From: an uncultured Oscillospiraceae bacterium
GTDB taxonomy: Bacteria; Bacillota; Clostridia; Oscillospirales; Acutalibacteraceae
DNA length: 64,000 nucleotides
Reading direction: 5' to 3'
Assembly (NCBI GenBank): GCA_900540275.1
Contig: UQFO01000005.1
Coordinates: forward strand, 1 to 64,000
Both the position numbers and the translations under genes were made by a program. The notes under the pieces are model-generated. The model saw only the letters and a list, made by a program, of their open reading frames with translations. It did not search any database and was not told the origin of the DNA. How positions within the stretch are numbered: the first letter of the stretch is position 1; each line of letters opens with the position of its first letter. Below are positions 1 to 6,891 of the stretch, piece after piece.

Positions 1-106
1 TTCCTGTACGTTCGAGCATTCGCAGTTCCTTATATCGCGCTGCTTCCTTTTTGCTGTCAAAAGTGATTCCGTCTACAACGACCTTTTTGTTCCTGTACTT
101 GTTCAT
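1..106 (-). CDS. DUF1064 phage protein (5' end only)
   Basis: Reverse-strand gene cut by the left window edge; only the first 35 codons are present, beginning MNKYRNKKVVVDGITFDSKK and continuing with an E-A-A-R-Y-K-E-L run. The sequence F-D-S-K-K-E-A-x-R-Y is the usual opening of DUF1064 phage proteins, which are thought to be small nucleases related to Holliday-junction resolvases. A GGAG ribosome site lies just before the ATG. It is the last visible gene of the leftward prophage early operon, 14 bases after the helicase-loader gene. Nuclease function is family inference only. Confidence 0.75.
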   Translation of the reverse strand, partial: MNKYRNKKVVVDGITFDSKKEAARYKELRMLERTG

Positions 107-120
107 TCCGGCACTCCCCT

Positions 121-933
121 CTATAAAAGCCTGTAATTTTTGTTCGCGTCCGGCGCGATGCACAAGCAATATTCTTTTGACCGCTGGTAAATACGGCTCC
201 CTACCGCCTCGTCAATGTCAAGCAAAGCGTTTGTGTCCCTCTCACATGAAATCAAAGTAATCAAATCCCGGTCATTGTACCTGTAGTTCAGCAACTCAAA
301 CGCTACGTTTATTTCTGCGGTGCTGGGCTTTTTTCCTTGCTCGGTTTTAAAAAAATCGTCAATGTACAAGACTTTGGCTTTTTTAAACGGGTCTAAAAGC
401 ACGTTATAATCGTCCGAATTTGCGTTTGCTTTTATTCTGACTACATCATCCCGCCATAACATGTAACGGGCATCATAGCCGCGTTTGATAAACTCCCCAA
501 CAATCGCAGTGCATAAATGCGTTTTGCCACAGCCAACCTGACCGCCAAAGAAAAACCATTTCCCGTAACAATCATCAAGAAATTGCTTTCCGAGGGCCTT
601 TGCTCGCCGTTGAAACGGTTGAGTAACGTCAAACGATTCAAAGGTTTGTGAATCAAGCGTCTGCTTCAATCCGCTTTTTTCGATACGCTGTAACGCCCTG
701 CGCGTTCCCATACAATCGCATTCACGATGGCACAGATAACCATCTTTGTTGAGGTAGTATACAATTCCTTTGTTACGGCATTCCTGACAATCATATCCGG
801 TTAATACGCCGCCCGTCTGGTTCATGTAATCGACACGCCGCTGCTCGTAGGCCGCTAAATCGTCAGAAGTATTCACCGTATTTTTTCTCTTCCGCAAAGC
901 TTCCAGCACGCTCTGGTGTATTTCCTGCGGCAT
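121..933 (-). CDS. DnaC/IstB-like AAA+ helicase loader
   Basis: Phage replication protein of 270 residues that should load the replicative helicase at the phage origin. Near the N-terminus is a cysteine cluster (CQEC about residues 49-52 and CHRECDC about 68-74) expected to bind zinc, then an AAA+ ATPase core with Walker A GGQVGCGKT (about 130-138) and Walker B VLYIDD. The ATG at 933 is chosen because GGAGGGAG lies just upstream; a longer frame to 957 has no better site. It overlaps the upstream initiator gene by 71 bases, suggesting coupled translation. The initiator-loader order is typical of Firmicutes phages. Confidence 0.88.
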   Translation of the reverse strand: MPQEIHQSVLEALRKRKNTVNTSDDLAAYEQRRVDYMNQTGGVLTGYDCQECRNKGIVYYLNKDGYLCHRECDCMGTRRALQRIEKSGLKQTLDSQTFESFDVTQPFQRRAKALGKQFLDDCYGKWFFFGGQVGCGKTHLCTAIVGEFIKRGYDARYMLWRDDVVRIKANANSDDYNVLLDPFKKAKVLYIDDFFKTEQGKKPSTAEINVAFELLNYRYNDRDLITLISCERDTNALLDIDEAVGSRIYQRSKEYCLCIAPDANKNYRLL

Positions 934-1612
934 AAGGCTTCTCCCTCCTGTTGTCATAATTGCCTTCGAGAATCTTCACAAGATTGTTTGAATTTAAAAT
1001 CCAATCGAAATTACTTTTCCAATTGGTTTCACGCCCTGTTAGAAAATCAGACGCTTGAACTTTAGCAAAGAATGATTTAAAATCGCCTTTCAACGCTTTT
1101 ACGGCAGTTTTTATTCTTCGCTTTCGCGCATCAGTTAAGCGTTCTACACGCGGTAGGTCTGTACATATCGTGTTAAACAAGGAAAATATATTCTCATAAT
1201 TTAGCGTGTCAGGTTTTTCTTGTGTTGACATATTCTCTTTATTATTCTTTTTATTTAAGTTTAGGTTTATATTTAGGTTTTTTTCGCTTTCGTTCGGTTC
1301 TTTAGAAAACCGTTCGGTTTCCGTAGAAACCGTTTGCTTTTTGGAAGGCCTTCCACCCTTTTTTCCGTTGGTTTTATTTGTTTCACATTGCTTTAAATAT
1401 CGCATGTTATCGCGGTCTATCCGTGTTTTTATAAAATGGAAACACATCAATAACCCATCGGTAAAAGAAGGCTCAATTCCATCTTCTGCGTACGCAATAA
1501 GCGCCATGAGCAATTTACCTTTTTCATCATCGGGCAGCAGACTGATATATTCTTTGTACTCGTAATACATCAAGAACGCTTTATTCTTTTCTTCCTTTGC
1601 CAAATTAACCAC
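863..1612 (-). CDS. phage replication initiator, DnaD-like / DUF6291
   Basis: Protein of 249 residues. The N-terminal part (Y-K-E-Y-I-S-L-L-P-D-D-E-K-G-K-L-L) resembles the DUF6291 module of phage replisome organisers. The middle is a low-complexity Asn/Lys linker and the C-terminal third (W-K-S-N-F-D-W-I-L ... V-K-I-L-E-G-N-Y) is the usual tail of DnaD-like replication proteins. It probably binds the phage origin and recruits the loader encoded next. The start is a GTG with no convincing ribosome site, so the true start could be slightly downstream. Confidence 0.75.
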   Translation of the reverse strand: MVNLAKEEKNKAFLMYYEYKEYISLLPDDEKGKLLMALIAYAEDGIEPSFTDGLLMCFHFIKTRIDRDNMRYLKQCETNKTNGKKGGRPSKKQTVSTETERFSKEPNESEKNLNINLNLNKKNNKENMSTQEKPDTLNYENIFSLFNTICTDLPRVERLTDARKRRIKTAVKALKGDFKSFFAKVQASDFLTGRETNWKSNFDWILNSNNLVKILEGNYDNRREKPYAAGNTPERAGSFAEEKKYGEYF

Positions 1613-1637
1613 CCGCTTTTAGTCGCTTTTGTTCGGT

Positions 1638-1976
1638 TTATTCAAAAACCGTTCGCTTTATGGCGCGTGTGTGCGCTTTCACTTGGATAACCTTATAACC
1701 CTTCGCTTTTGCTACCCTTTCACGAAGTTTGATAAGATTCTTTGCTTCGGACGCGCGGCGGCGGTCTAAGGCGTTAATAAAGCGTTCAATTTCATCTATA
1801 TCATCCGTTTGCCAGTAGCCAGAAACAGCCGGAGATGAAAGAATTGCGTGTCCGTTGCGCCGCTCACGCTCAATCATTTCTCTAATTTCGCGGTCAGTAT
1901 ATCCAGTGATTTTGCGCAGCTCTTCGCGTGTAACTGCGTTTTCTTTTCCATCCGGAATCCAGTCTTTAATGTCCAT
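1638..1976 (-). CDS. small phage protein with predicted helix-turn-helix
   Basis: Protein of 112 residues from an ATG with AAGGAG nine bases upstream. Residues about 16-38 (V-T-R-E-E-L-R-K-I-T-G-Y-T-D-R-E-I-R-E-M-I) read like a helix-turn-helix, and the C-terminus is strongly basic, so DNA binding is plausible. It lies between ssb and the replication initiator in the early operon. I do not recognise a named family. A role in replication or transcription control is inferred only from motif and context. Confidence 0.6.
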   Translation of the reverse strand: MDIKDWIPDGKENAVTREELRKITGYTDREIREMIERERRNGHAILSSPAVSGYWQTDDIDEIERFINALDRRRASEAKNLIKLRERVAKAKGYKVIQVKAHTRAIKRTVFE

Positions 1977-1990
1977 CCGCTATCACTCCT

Positions 1991-2422
1991 TTAGAAAGGC
2001 AAGTCGTCTTCGTCTGTATAAGCATCCTCAAAATTGCTCTGCGTAAAGCTTTTTGTGATTGGAGTATATACGTTAGGCTCTGCGCCTGTTTGCTCCCCTG
2101 CGCCCCGTTTATCGCCTGTAAAGTACACGTTGTCGGCTACCACTTCAAAAGCCGTACGGTTGTTTCCGTTTTTGTCCTGGTACTGGCGCTGTTGGATAGA
2201 ACCTTCAAGCGCAATCAGCTGGCCTTTTACAAAATACTTGCAAACGAATTCTGCTTTCTGCCGCCAGCATACGATATTGATGAAATCCGTTTGCCGTTCT
2301 TCGCCTTGTTTCGCGTATCTGCGGTCTACCGCCATACCGAAACTCGTAACCGATACGCCCGATGGCGTAGTCTTTAATTCCGGGTCAGCGGTGAGCCGTC
2401 CCATTAAGATAACTTTGTTCAT
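1991..2422 (-). CDS. ssb: single-stranded DNA-binding protein
   Basis: Protein of 143 residues with a full SSB OB-fold: the MNKVILMGRLTADPELK start, then F-x-x-I-V-C-W-R-Q-K-A-E-F, and a C-terminal acidic tip ending D-D-L-P-F that recruits partner proteins. It coats single-stranded DNA during phage replication and recombination. The ATG follows a GGGGGTAAA ribosome site. Its position between recombination and initiation genes is typical of phage early operons, so it is a phage-encoded SSB rather than the housekeeping copy. Confidence 0.95.
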   Translation of the reverse strand: MNKVILMGRLTADPELKTTPSGVSVTSFGMAVDRRYAKQGEERQTDFINIVCWRQKAEFVCKYFVKGQLIALEGSIQQRQYQDKNGNNRTAFEVVADNVYFTGDKRGAGEQTGAEPNVYTPITKSFTQSNFEDAYTDEDDLPF

Positions 2423-2425
2423 GGT

Positions 2426-2758
2426 TTACCCCCTGTACTCTCTGTCTATCTGGTTTTCCAGAACTTTAATCTGGAGCTTATACACGTTAATTGCTTCTAG
2501 TGCAGCTTTGAATGTTGTTTCCGCTACATCACGCATAAATTTCAGTTTTGCAATTTCTTCATCGCCTCTGCAAACGTCACTGATAATTGTTACCGGCGTT
2601 CCTTTGTCGCGCTCTAACAAGATTTTCTTTGACAACTCAACGCGGTAATTTTGCTCTGATTCTGCATATGTTCTGCCACGGTGTTTAAGCTGTTCTAATG
2701 CCTTATCGAGCAGTTGGATTTTACCTTGTAAATCAATCATTAAATCTTGACCACTCAT
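2426..2758 (-). CDS. phage coiled-coil protein of unknown function
   Basis: Protein of 110 residues, almost wholly predicted helix, rich in Leu, Lys and Glu with heptad-like spacing at both ends (L-Q-G-K-I-Q-L-L-D-K-A-L-E-Q-L and I-N-V-Y-K-L-Q-I-K-V-L-E-N-Q-I). Its start overlaps the previous gene's stop by four bases (ATGA), so the two are probably translationally coupled. No catalytic motif is visible and I cannot assign a family or function. Confidence 0.65.
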   Translation of the reverse strand: MSGQDLMIDLQGKIQLLDKALEQLKHRGRTYAESEQNYRVELSKKILLERDKGTPVTIISDVCRGDEEIAKLKFMRDVAETTFKAALEAINVYKLQIKVLENQIDREYRG

Positions 2759-3036
2759 AAATACGACCTCCCGAATATCTTTATAAAATCTTCCCTATTG
2801 TGTGTTTCTTCAAATTTTTGTTGACATTCGCGTTTCAGGCGCAAATCAAGCGGTTTATTAAAATGCACACTATAATTTGACTGGTTGTGCCGCTCTCCCG
2901 TGAGCCACACCCAGCAGCCGTATTTTTCTGACAACTTGCGACGGCCTGAGCCTTCATATATGTGGTGTTTATGTAGATTGTCAGTTCGTTTGGTCAAATA
3001 GCACTCTTTCGCAGCCTGCATTATTGATTCAGCCAT
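2755..3036 (-). CDS. small phage protein with HNH-like residues
   Basis: Protein of 93 residues starting at the ATG at 3036, chosen because GGAG lies seven bases upstream; the ATG six bases earlier is too close to it. It contains H-K-H-H-I-Y-E-G-S-G-R-R-K and, later, H-N-Q-S-N-Y-S-V-H, a layout seen in small phage proteins sometimes related to HNH nucleases or DUF968-type proteins. Cysteine ligands of a full HNH finger are not evident. It overlaps neighbours by 8 and 4 bases. Nuclease activity is only a possibility. Confidence 0.6.
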   Translation of the reverse strand: MAESIMQAAKECYLTKRTDNLHKHHIYEGSGRRKLSEKYGCWVWLTGERHNQSNYSVHFNKPLDLRLKRECQQKFEETHNREDFIKIFGRSYL

Positions 3037-3622
3037 TTTCATTCTCCGATGCACTGCAATCTGGCTTTTTGCGAAGCATAGCAGCAAGTGGCGCAAACTG
3101 TGCTTCTGTAATCTCGTTTATGCTTTTAAACGGTACGTTCGGATATTTTTTGCGCAGATATTCTAGCATGTCATTTACAGGCCATCCGACGCGGTGCAAT
3201 TCCTCCAGTAACGCCGTTTTTTTAATGTCGTTGATAGGTTTAGACGCTTCTTGCTGTGCAATGGCGTTAGTAACCTCTTCCGCGCTTGCTACGCTCGTAT
3301 CAATACCAAAGCCGCACACGCCTAAAGCCCTTCCCACAGCGGATGTCTCGCAATTCTCAATATAAGAGGTTTTGTTTATGTAAGAGCCGCCCTTTACTTC
3401 AAAGGCCATGCCAGTGCCAAGAATGCGTTCTGAATCATCCTTCACAACTGCACGCATCATGCAGACTTCTCCATCGTCTTTGATTAACTCCGTTTCTATT
3501 GCTCCATTAGGGCACACAGAGCGAAAGGCTTTTATTCTCTGATTGACTTCTGCGTAATCCTTTCCTTTGATTTGCGTTTTTTGAATTAGTCCATTTGCCT
3601 TTTGTATATCTTCATAAGTCAT
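3029..3622 (-). CDS. putative phage single-strand annealing protein (Sak3/Rad52-like)
   Basis: Protein of 197 residues. The stretch S-Y-I-E-N-C-E-T-S-A-V-G-R-A-L-G (about residues 88-103) matches the T-S-A-x-G-R-A-L signature common in phage annealing proteins of the Rad52/Sak3 type, preceded by an N-terminal Y-A-x-V-N-x-R-I-K-A-F-R motif. Such proteins anneal complementary single strands during phage recombination, fitting its place upstream of ssb. AAGGAG lies eight bases before the ATG. Family identity is from recalled motifs, so an uncharacterised relative remains possible. Confidence 0.6.
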   Translation of the reverse strand: MTYEDIQKANGLIQKTQIKGKDYAEVNQRIKAFRSVCPNGAIETELIKDDGEVCMMRAVVKDDSERILGTGMAFEVKGGSYINKTSYIENCETSAVGRALGVCGFGIDTSVASAEEVTNAIAQQEASKPINDIKKTALLEELHRVGWPVNDMLEYLRKKYPNVPFKSINEITEAQFAPLAAMLRKKPDCSASENENG

Positions 3623-3627
3623 ACAAA

Positions 3628-4068
3628 TTACTCCTTGTTTTCTTCAACGCATTCAACGCGCTTAATGTAATCTTTCCAATCTCCGTGGCGCAAGCAAAAA
3701 CCTTTTATTTGTCTCTGCTCGAATATACTGGTACATGAGCACCCGTGCAGTTTATCTTCTTCTGTTTCTCTCAAATATCTTTCATACGCCGAAAGAATGA
3801 TTATCTTCTGCTCTTTGTCTTCAAGATTCTCAAACCAATCTTTAGCGTATTCTTCTTTGTGTTCTTCAAAAAAAACTGTTCCGTGCTCGTCGTACATTTC
3901 AGCGCAAAAATCGTCAAAGCACCCTTCACACATGATTTTTCCGTCTACTGTGTATGTGTTCTCGCGCGGTTCTTCAAAGCCGCAGACCGAGCAAGTTAAA
4001 ACTTCCGGCAACTCATTATCAGGGTATTGCGCGTCGTACTGACGTTGTGCTGTTTCTAAGCCGTACAT
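3628..4068 (-). CDS. phage zinc-ribbon-like acidic protein
   Basis: Protein of 146 residues, very acidic. Near the N-terminus two CxxC pairs (CSVC and CEGC, about 20 residues apart) form a probable zinc ribbon. Another cysteine group, C-S-C-T, occurs near the C-terminus. It sits immediately upstream of the annealing-protein gene, five bases away. I do not recognise a specific family. The zinc site is inferred from cysteine spacing. Confidence 0.6.
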   Translation of the reverse strand: MYGLETAQRQYDAQYPDNELPEVLTCSVCGFEEPRENTYTVDGKIMCEGCFDDFCAEMYDEHGTVFFEEHKEEYAKDWFENLEDKEQKIIILSAYERYLRETEEDKLHGCSCTSIFEQRQIKGFCLRHGDWKDYIKRVECVEENKE

Positions 4069-4518
4069 TTAAGATTCACCTTCCTCGTCCTGAGGATTGT
4101 CAACAGGCAGGAAAAATCCTACCTTCCGCCCTAAATCGTCTATGGCGATAATTGCGTCACGTGGCGATTCAGAATACAGGTTATACCCTTTGAACTTGTC
4201 GAAAAGAGACTTTCGCGCATAGGTCACAAAGCTTTTCCCTTTCAGCTTAACAAGCATGTCGCGCTTAAAACCACATTCCATTGCTATGCCGGTATAGGTC
4301 AGGTGTTCCTGCTTCTCGTTTCTCTCAAAATACGATGAAAAGTCGGCTGTTTTTAGTTTTGTTAAATCAAAAATAAGTTCCTTTTTTGAAAGCACGTAGC
4401 AACTAAAGCCGTCTGCTGTTACGGCAATTATGTCGTCCGATAATTCGCAATATGCAACGCTCTGCGAACTATTTAGCATTGCTTTGCATACGTTTAACTG
4501 TTCTGTCTTTCGGTTCAT
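4069..4518 (-). CDS. phage protein of unknown function
   Basis: Protein of 149 residues. The ATG at 4518 is preferred over an in-frame start at 4557 because GGAGGAGG lies seven bases upstream and because it overlaps the pentapeptide gene's stop by one base (TAATG), a coupling arrangement. The sequence contains no clear membrane segment or catalytic motif; a central F-D-L-T-K-L-K-T-A-D-F-S-S-Y-F stretch suggests a globular fold. It belongs to the same leftward early operon. Function unknown. Confidence 0.6.
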   Translation of the reverse strand: MNRKTEQLNVCKAMLNSSQSVAYCELSDDIIAVTADGFSCYVLSKKELIFDLTKLKTADFSSYFERNEKQEHLTYTGIAMECGFKRDMLVKLKGKSFVTYARKSLFDKFKGYNLYSESPRDAIIAIDDLGRKVGFFLPVDNPQDEEGES

Positions 4519-5216
4519 TATGCAACCTCCTCCTCGATAGGTTCCAAGACACCGCATTCATCGGCTCTATGAAACTGATTTGCAAAGCTTAGAACAGAAT
4601 TGCGCATTTTAACAAATTCTGTGTCGTCACACTGCATGGAACACAAGTGATACGCAAGCTGACAGGCAAGACGTTTATCCGCTTTAAGCCCAAGGCTGCC
4701 ACACCATAATGGATAACACGAAAAATCAATATTTGCGCCCCTGAGGTCTGCGTACCTGAGGTCTGCGCCATTGAGGTCTGCGCCCCTGAGGTCTGCGTAC
4801 CTGAGGTCTGCGCCCTTGAGGTTTGCGCCATTGAGGTCTGCGCCCCTGAGGTTTGCGTACCTGAGGTCTGCGTACCTGAGGTCTGCGCCCTTGAGGTTTG
4901 CGCCCTTGAGGTCTGCGCCCTTGAGGTTTGCGTACCTGAGGTCTGCGTACCTGAGGTCGTAATCCAATATTGCTTTTATACAGCCACGATTAATAAGCTC
5001 AAACACTTCGCTTCTGTTGAATTTTTTGACGTGGCCGATAATCTCGAATTTGTCTGCGCAAACATCAAATATACCCTTACAACCCCTTTTGTGATTAATA
5101 ATTTTGACTTTGATGGTATCTTCAACAACCTTAGTGACAACACCTTTTGTCATATCTTCATCGGTTACACTGTAACCATTATTTGGTAATCCTTTTACAA
5201 AATCCCCTACTTGCAT
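4518..5216 (-). CDS. pentapeptide-repeat protein
   Basis: Protein of 232 residues. Residues 1-60 form a small beta-rich domain. From about residue 86 to 158 the chain is a run of A-D-L-x-x/A-N-L-x-x pentapeptides that should fold as a right-handed quadrilateral beta-helix, followed by a C-terminal domain with several Cys and His. Some pentapeptide proteins mimic DNA and protect gyrase, but others have no such role. AAGGAGG precedes the ATG. The repeats are almost identical at DNA level (15-bp units), indicating recent unequal amplification. It could act against a host target or a competing phage; this is speculation. Confidence 0.85.
   Translation of the reverse strand: MQVGDFVKGLPNNGYSVTDEDMTKGVVTKVVEDTIKVKIINHKRGCKGIFDVCADKFEIIGHVKKFNRSEVFELINRGCIKAILDYDLRYADLRYANLKGADLKGANLKGADLRYADLRYANLRGADLNGANLKGADLRYADLRGADLNGADLRYADLRGANIDFSCYPLWCGSLGLKADKRLACQLAYHLCSMQCDDTEFVKMRNSVLSFANQFHRADECGVLEPIEEEVA
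4738..4958. repeat. 15-bp tandem repeat array inside the pentapeptide gene
   Basis: About 14-15 in-frame copies of a 15-base unit, chiefly ctgaggtctgcgtac with variants at the last six positions (gccctt, gccatt, gcccct). Three sub-types recur in a mixed order, as expected from repeated slippage or recombination within the array. Copy number changes would lengthen or shorten the encoded beta-helix by whole coils without breaking the frame. Confidence 0.9.
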
Positions 5217-5229
5217 TGTGTTTTCCTCC

Positions 5230-5257
5230 TTGACAAACCGTAAAGGTTTGCTATACT
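5230..5257 (+). promoter_or_regulatory. rightward promoter antisense to the early operon
   Basis: TTGACA at 5230-5235 and TATACT at 5252-5257, spaced 16 bases, on the forward strand, in a region where all genes read leftward. The spacer contains an inverted repeat, CAAACC-gtaaa-GGTTTG (5234-5250), that could be an operator. No protein gene lies downstream on this strand within 1 kb, but an intrinsic terminator does. Confidence 0.55.
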
Positions 5258-5263
5258 GTAAAT

Positions 5264-5315
5264 AGGTTTATTTCTTCTGCCGTTCACGGTGTGTCAGCAC
5301 TGTGGGCGGCTTTTT
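5264..5315 (+). ncRNA. candidate short antisense/small RNA
   Basis: A transcript from the promoter at 5230-5257 would begin near 5264 and end at a hairpin of GCCG/CGGC plus CACGGTG/CACTGTG arms (5279-5310) followed by five T residues. The RNA would be about 50 nucleotides and is antisense to the stop-codon end of the gene at 5284-5523 and to its junction with the pentapeptide gene. Both promoter and terminator are read from sequence; expression and role are inferred. Confidence 0.4.
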
Positions 5316-5523
5316 CTATTATGGCTGTGCCATCTTCCGCGCGCCGAAAATCAAATTCTTTCATCGTGTCCGGTAGCGTCTTACCATATGGGTCATTTTC
5401 CGTTAACTTTACAGCGACAAAGCAAGATACGGTTAATAATTCGGCAAGCTGTTCATCGGAAAAATCGCCTATGTAAGCTTTGCGATAAGCTCCCATATCA
5501 AGGTAATAAATCTGTAATCTCAC
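5284..5523 (-). CDS. small phage protein, GTG start
   Basis: Protein of 79 residues beginning V/M-R-L-Q-I-Y-Y-L-D-M-G-A-Y. The GTG at 5523 has GGAGG seven bases upstream and overlaps the preceding membrane-protein stop by four bases (GTGA), so this start is preferred over the much longer upstream frame. The protein is mixed alpha/beta with no recognised motif. Function unknown; it is the last gene before the antisense promoter region. Confidence 0.6.
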   Translation of the reverse strand: MRLQIYYLDMGAYRKAYIGDFSDEQLAELLTVSCFVAVKLTENDPYGKTLPDTMKEFDFRRAEDGTAIIEKAAHSADTP

Positions 5524-5786
5524 TGTCTTCCCTCCTTTCCTGCCCACAAGCCTTTGATTATCATTACGACTGCCAAGCTCATGAGCCATATCCCTGTGCC
5601 AAGCAGTATAATGGGTACAGCTTGCGGGTCGCCAATCAACCAAGCGTCAAGCCCACCGCTCATTCCAACGATAAAGACAAAATACAGGAATATCAGCAGC
5701 GCAACAGCATTTTTGCCCAGAAACGGGAGAACGCGGTACCTGACAGCATACCAGCAGCCGGACGCTAGGGCCTTTGTTTTACTCAT
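5520..5786 (-). CDS. small two-TM phage membrane protein
   Basis: Protein of 88 residues with two hydrophobic segments, about residues 28-46 (A-V-A-L-L-I-F-L-Y-F-V-F-I-V-G-M) and 57-78 (V-P-I-I-L-L-G-T-G-I-W-L-M-S-L-A-V-V-M), joined by a short loop. AAAGGAGGTG precedes the ATG. In size and topology it resembles small phage membrane proteins, but it lies in the early region rather than a lysis cassette, so a holin role is unlikely. Confidence 0.65.
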   Translation of the reverse strand: MSKTKALASGCWYAVRYRVLPFLGKNAVALLIFLYFVFIVGMSGGLDAWLIGDPQAVPIILLGTGIWLMSLAVVMIIKGLWAGKEGRQ

Positions 5787-5988
5787 TGTGGTTCACCTCC
5801 TTTCTATGCGGCCTTTTCCTATACTCAGTTAACCACGATTCATATTCTTCCTTTACGCCCGGTTGCTCAAAATAAGCATTTATAGCGGGTATCAGAGAAG
5901 CGGAGAAGTCGCAAATTACACTTGTTGGAATTTTTTCGGCTTGGATTTTCGCTTTTTCAGTGCGTGTCATTTCTTTGACTTTTGGCAT
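5779..5988 (-). CDS. small early phage protein
   Basis: Protein of 69 residues, MPKVKEMTRTEKAKIQAEKI at the start, with a basic N-terminal helix and a central alpha/beta part. GGAG lies upstream of the ATG, and the 3' end overlaps the next gene by eight bases. It is the second gene of the leftward operon after the Cro-like regulator. No known family is recognised. Confidence 0.6.
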   Translation of the reverse strand: MPKVKEMTRTEKAKIQAEKIPTSVICDFSASLIPAINAYFEQPGVKEEYESWLTEYRKRPHRKEVNHNE

Positions 5989-6009
5989 GTTTTCATCTCC
6001 TTTCTATGT

Positions 6010-6216
6010 TCATGTTTTTGGCCTATTGCAAATTCTGTTTGGTGACACACCCAAAGCTGAAGCGATACCTGGAATCATCTCTGCTTTAATGGTTTTTCTT
6101 CCGTTTAGCAAATCGCTAAATGCTTTTTCAGAAAATCCCGCCTTAAAAGCTACATTTTTTTGTTTGTATCCCTTTTCCTGAATAACACTTTTTATGTTAT
6201 CTGCAATATAACTCAC
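6010..6216 (-). CDS. Cro-like helix-turn-helix regulator
   Basis: Protein of 68 residues made almost entirely of an XRE-type helix-turn-helix (K-N-V-A-F-K-A-G-F-S-E-K-A-F-S-D-L-L-N-G). It is the first gene of the leftward lytic operon and faces the repressor gene across the operator region, the position of Cro in lambdoid-type switches. Translation starts at GTG 6216 with GGAGG eight bases upstream. It probably represses the repressor promoter or its own promoter late in induction; this is positional inference. Confidence 0.8.
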   Translation of the reverse strand: MSYIADNIKSVIQEKGYKQKNVAFKAGFSEKAFSDLLNGRKTIKAEMIPGIASALGVSPNRICNRPKT

Positions 6217-6235
6217 TTAACGCGCCTCCTTTTTA

Positions 6236-6309
6236 ACAAGAATCTTGTTGATGTATTAACTATATAACAAGTTTCTTTGCATGTCAATACTTTTTTACAA
6301 GTTTCTTGT
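6236..6309. promoter_or_regulatory. three operator sites of the lysis/lysogeny switch
   Basis: Three copies of ACAAG-N3-CTTGT: 6236-6248 (perfect dyad), 6267-6279 (right half imperfect, CTTTG) and 6297-6309 (perfect). Centres are 31 and 30 bases apart, about three helical turns, so bound dimers would lie on one face of the DNA. The middle site fills the spacer of the leftward promoter, the left site lies just after its start point, and the right site lies between the two promoters' -35 boxes. This is the layout expected for a CI/Cro control region. Confidence 0.8.
6259..6287 (-). promoter_or_regulatory. leftward early (PL/PR-like) promoter
   Basis: On the reverse strand, TTGACA (6287-6282) and TATAGT (6264-6259) are separated by 17 bases and precede the Cro-like gene. 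The near-consensus boxes imply a strong promoter, and operator 2 occupies the spacer, so repressor binding should block RNA polymerase directly. Confidence 0.75.
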
Positions 6310-6319
6310 AACTTTTTTC

Positions 6320-6348
6320 TTGACTTATATACAGACAAGCCTTACAAT
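6320..6348 (+). promoter_or_regulatory. repressor-maintenance promoter
   Basis: TTGACT at 6320-6325 and TACAAT at 6343-6348 with a 17-base spacer, upstream of the CI-like gene. Operator 3 ends 10 bases before the -35 box, a position that could let the repressor contact polymerase or limit its own synthesis. Confidence 0.7.
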
Positions 6349-6367
6349 GCGATTAGGGGTGATTTAA

Positions 6368-6751
6368 GTGAGATTTGGAGATAGAGTAAGGCAACGCAGA
6401 GAACAATTAAATATGTCCAGAAAAGAGCTTGCCGCAAAGGTGGGTATTACAGCATCGGCAGTTGGAAATTATGAAAACGGAATAAGCTCCCCAAAAGAGG
6501 AAGTTTTACTTGCGTTATTTGATGCTTTAGGCGTAGATGCAAATTTTTTATTTCAAGATTCAATAAAAAAAGCTTCTGTGTCAAACGACACAGAAGCCGA
6601 CGAAATCAACGACATAGCATATGGAATTTATAAAGCTTTACTTGATAACGGATTCATTAAAGAGGGGCAGGAGCTTTCCACCGCTCAAAGTGACCTTCTC
6701 GATGGCTTGAGTGTTATTATTTCGGCATTCTTCAATAAATCTAACGATTAG
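6368..6751 (+). CDS. CI-like XRE repressor without a peptidase domain
   Basis: Protein of 127 residues: an N-terminal XRE helix-turn-helix (S-R-K-E-L-A-A-K-V-G-I-T-A-S-A-V-G-N-Y-E, about residues 17-36) and a short acidic, helical C-terminal part that probably mediates dimerisation. It should maintain lysogeny by binding the ACAAG operators. The start is GTG with AGGGGTGA upstream. It is too short to contain the S24/LexA-type self-cleavage domain of lambda CI, so DNA damage cannot relieve repression by RecA-stimulated autocleavage of this protein alone. Confidence 0.85.
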   Translation: MRFGDRVRQRREQLNMSRKELAAKVGITASAVGNYENGISSPKEEVLLALFDALGVDANFLFQDSIKKASVSNDTEADEINDIAYGIYKALLDNGFIKEGQELSTAQSDLLDGLSVIISAFFNKSND

Positions 6752-6853
6752 GTCTTTTTGTTTTCTTCCATTCCCTCTTTTCTGAATCTTTTTTGCCAAT
6801 TCAATAAACGATTGAGGAACTTCCTTTTTCTCAGTATGTAAGGTTTCTTCCAT
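6638..6853 (-). CDS. small SOS-box-controlled protein, candidate antirepressor
   Basis: Protein of 71 residues, basic and helical (F-I-E-L-A-K-K-I-Q-K-R-G-N-G-R-K-Q-K-D-L). It converges on and overlaps the last 114 bases of the repressor gene. A proper ribosome site (GGAGGT, eight bases before ATG 6853) and a strong promoter with a LexA-type box in its spacer support it as a real gene. No homologue is recalled. By analogy with LexA-controlled antirepressors of P2-like and Fels-2-like phages it may inactivate the repressor, and its transcript would also be antisense to repressor mRNA. The overlapping half of the reading frame keeps some doubt. Confidence 0.55.
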   Translation of the reverse strand: MEETLHTEKKEVPQSFIELAKKIQKRGNGRKQKDLIVRFIEECRNNNTQAIEKVTLSGGKLLPLFNESVIK

Positions 6854-6891
6854 TTCAAACTACCTCCATCTTGTCCTTCTGCCTGTCACCA

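Noticed and set aside
4738..4958. Possible CRISPR array from regular repeats
   Set aside because: Units are 15 bases, contiguous, without spacers, and encode the pentapeptides in frame.
4771..4962. Forward open frame antisense to the pentapeptide repeats (L-R-S-A-P repeats)
   Set aside because: It is the complement of the 15-bp array; no ribosome site, and the apparent repeats follow from the coding strand.
5520..5786. Holin
   Set aside because: Two membrane segments fit, but it lies in the early regulatory operon with no lysin nearby.
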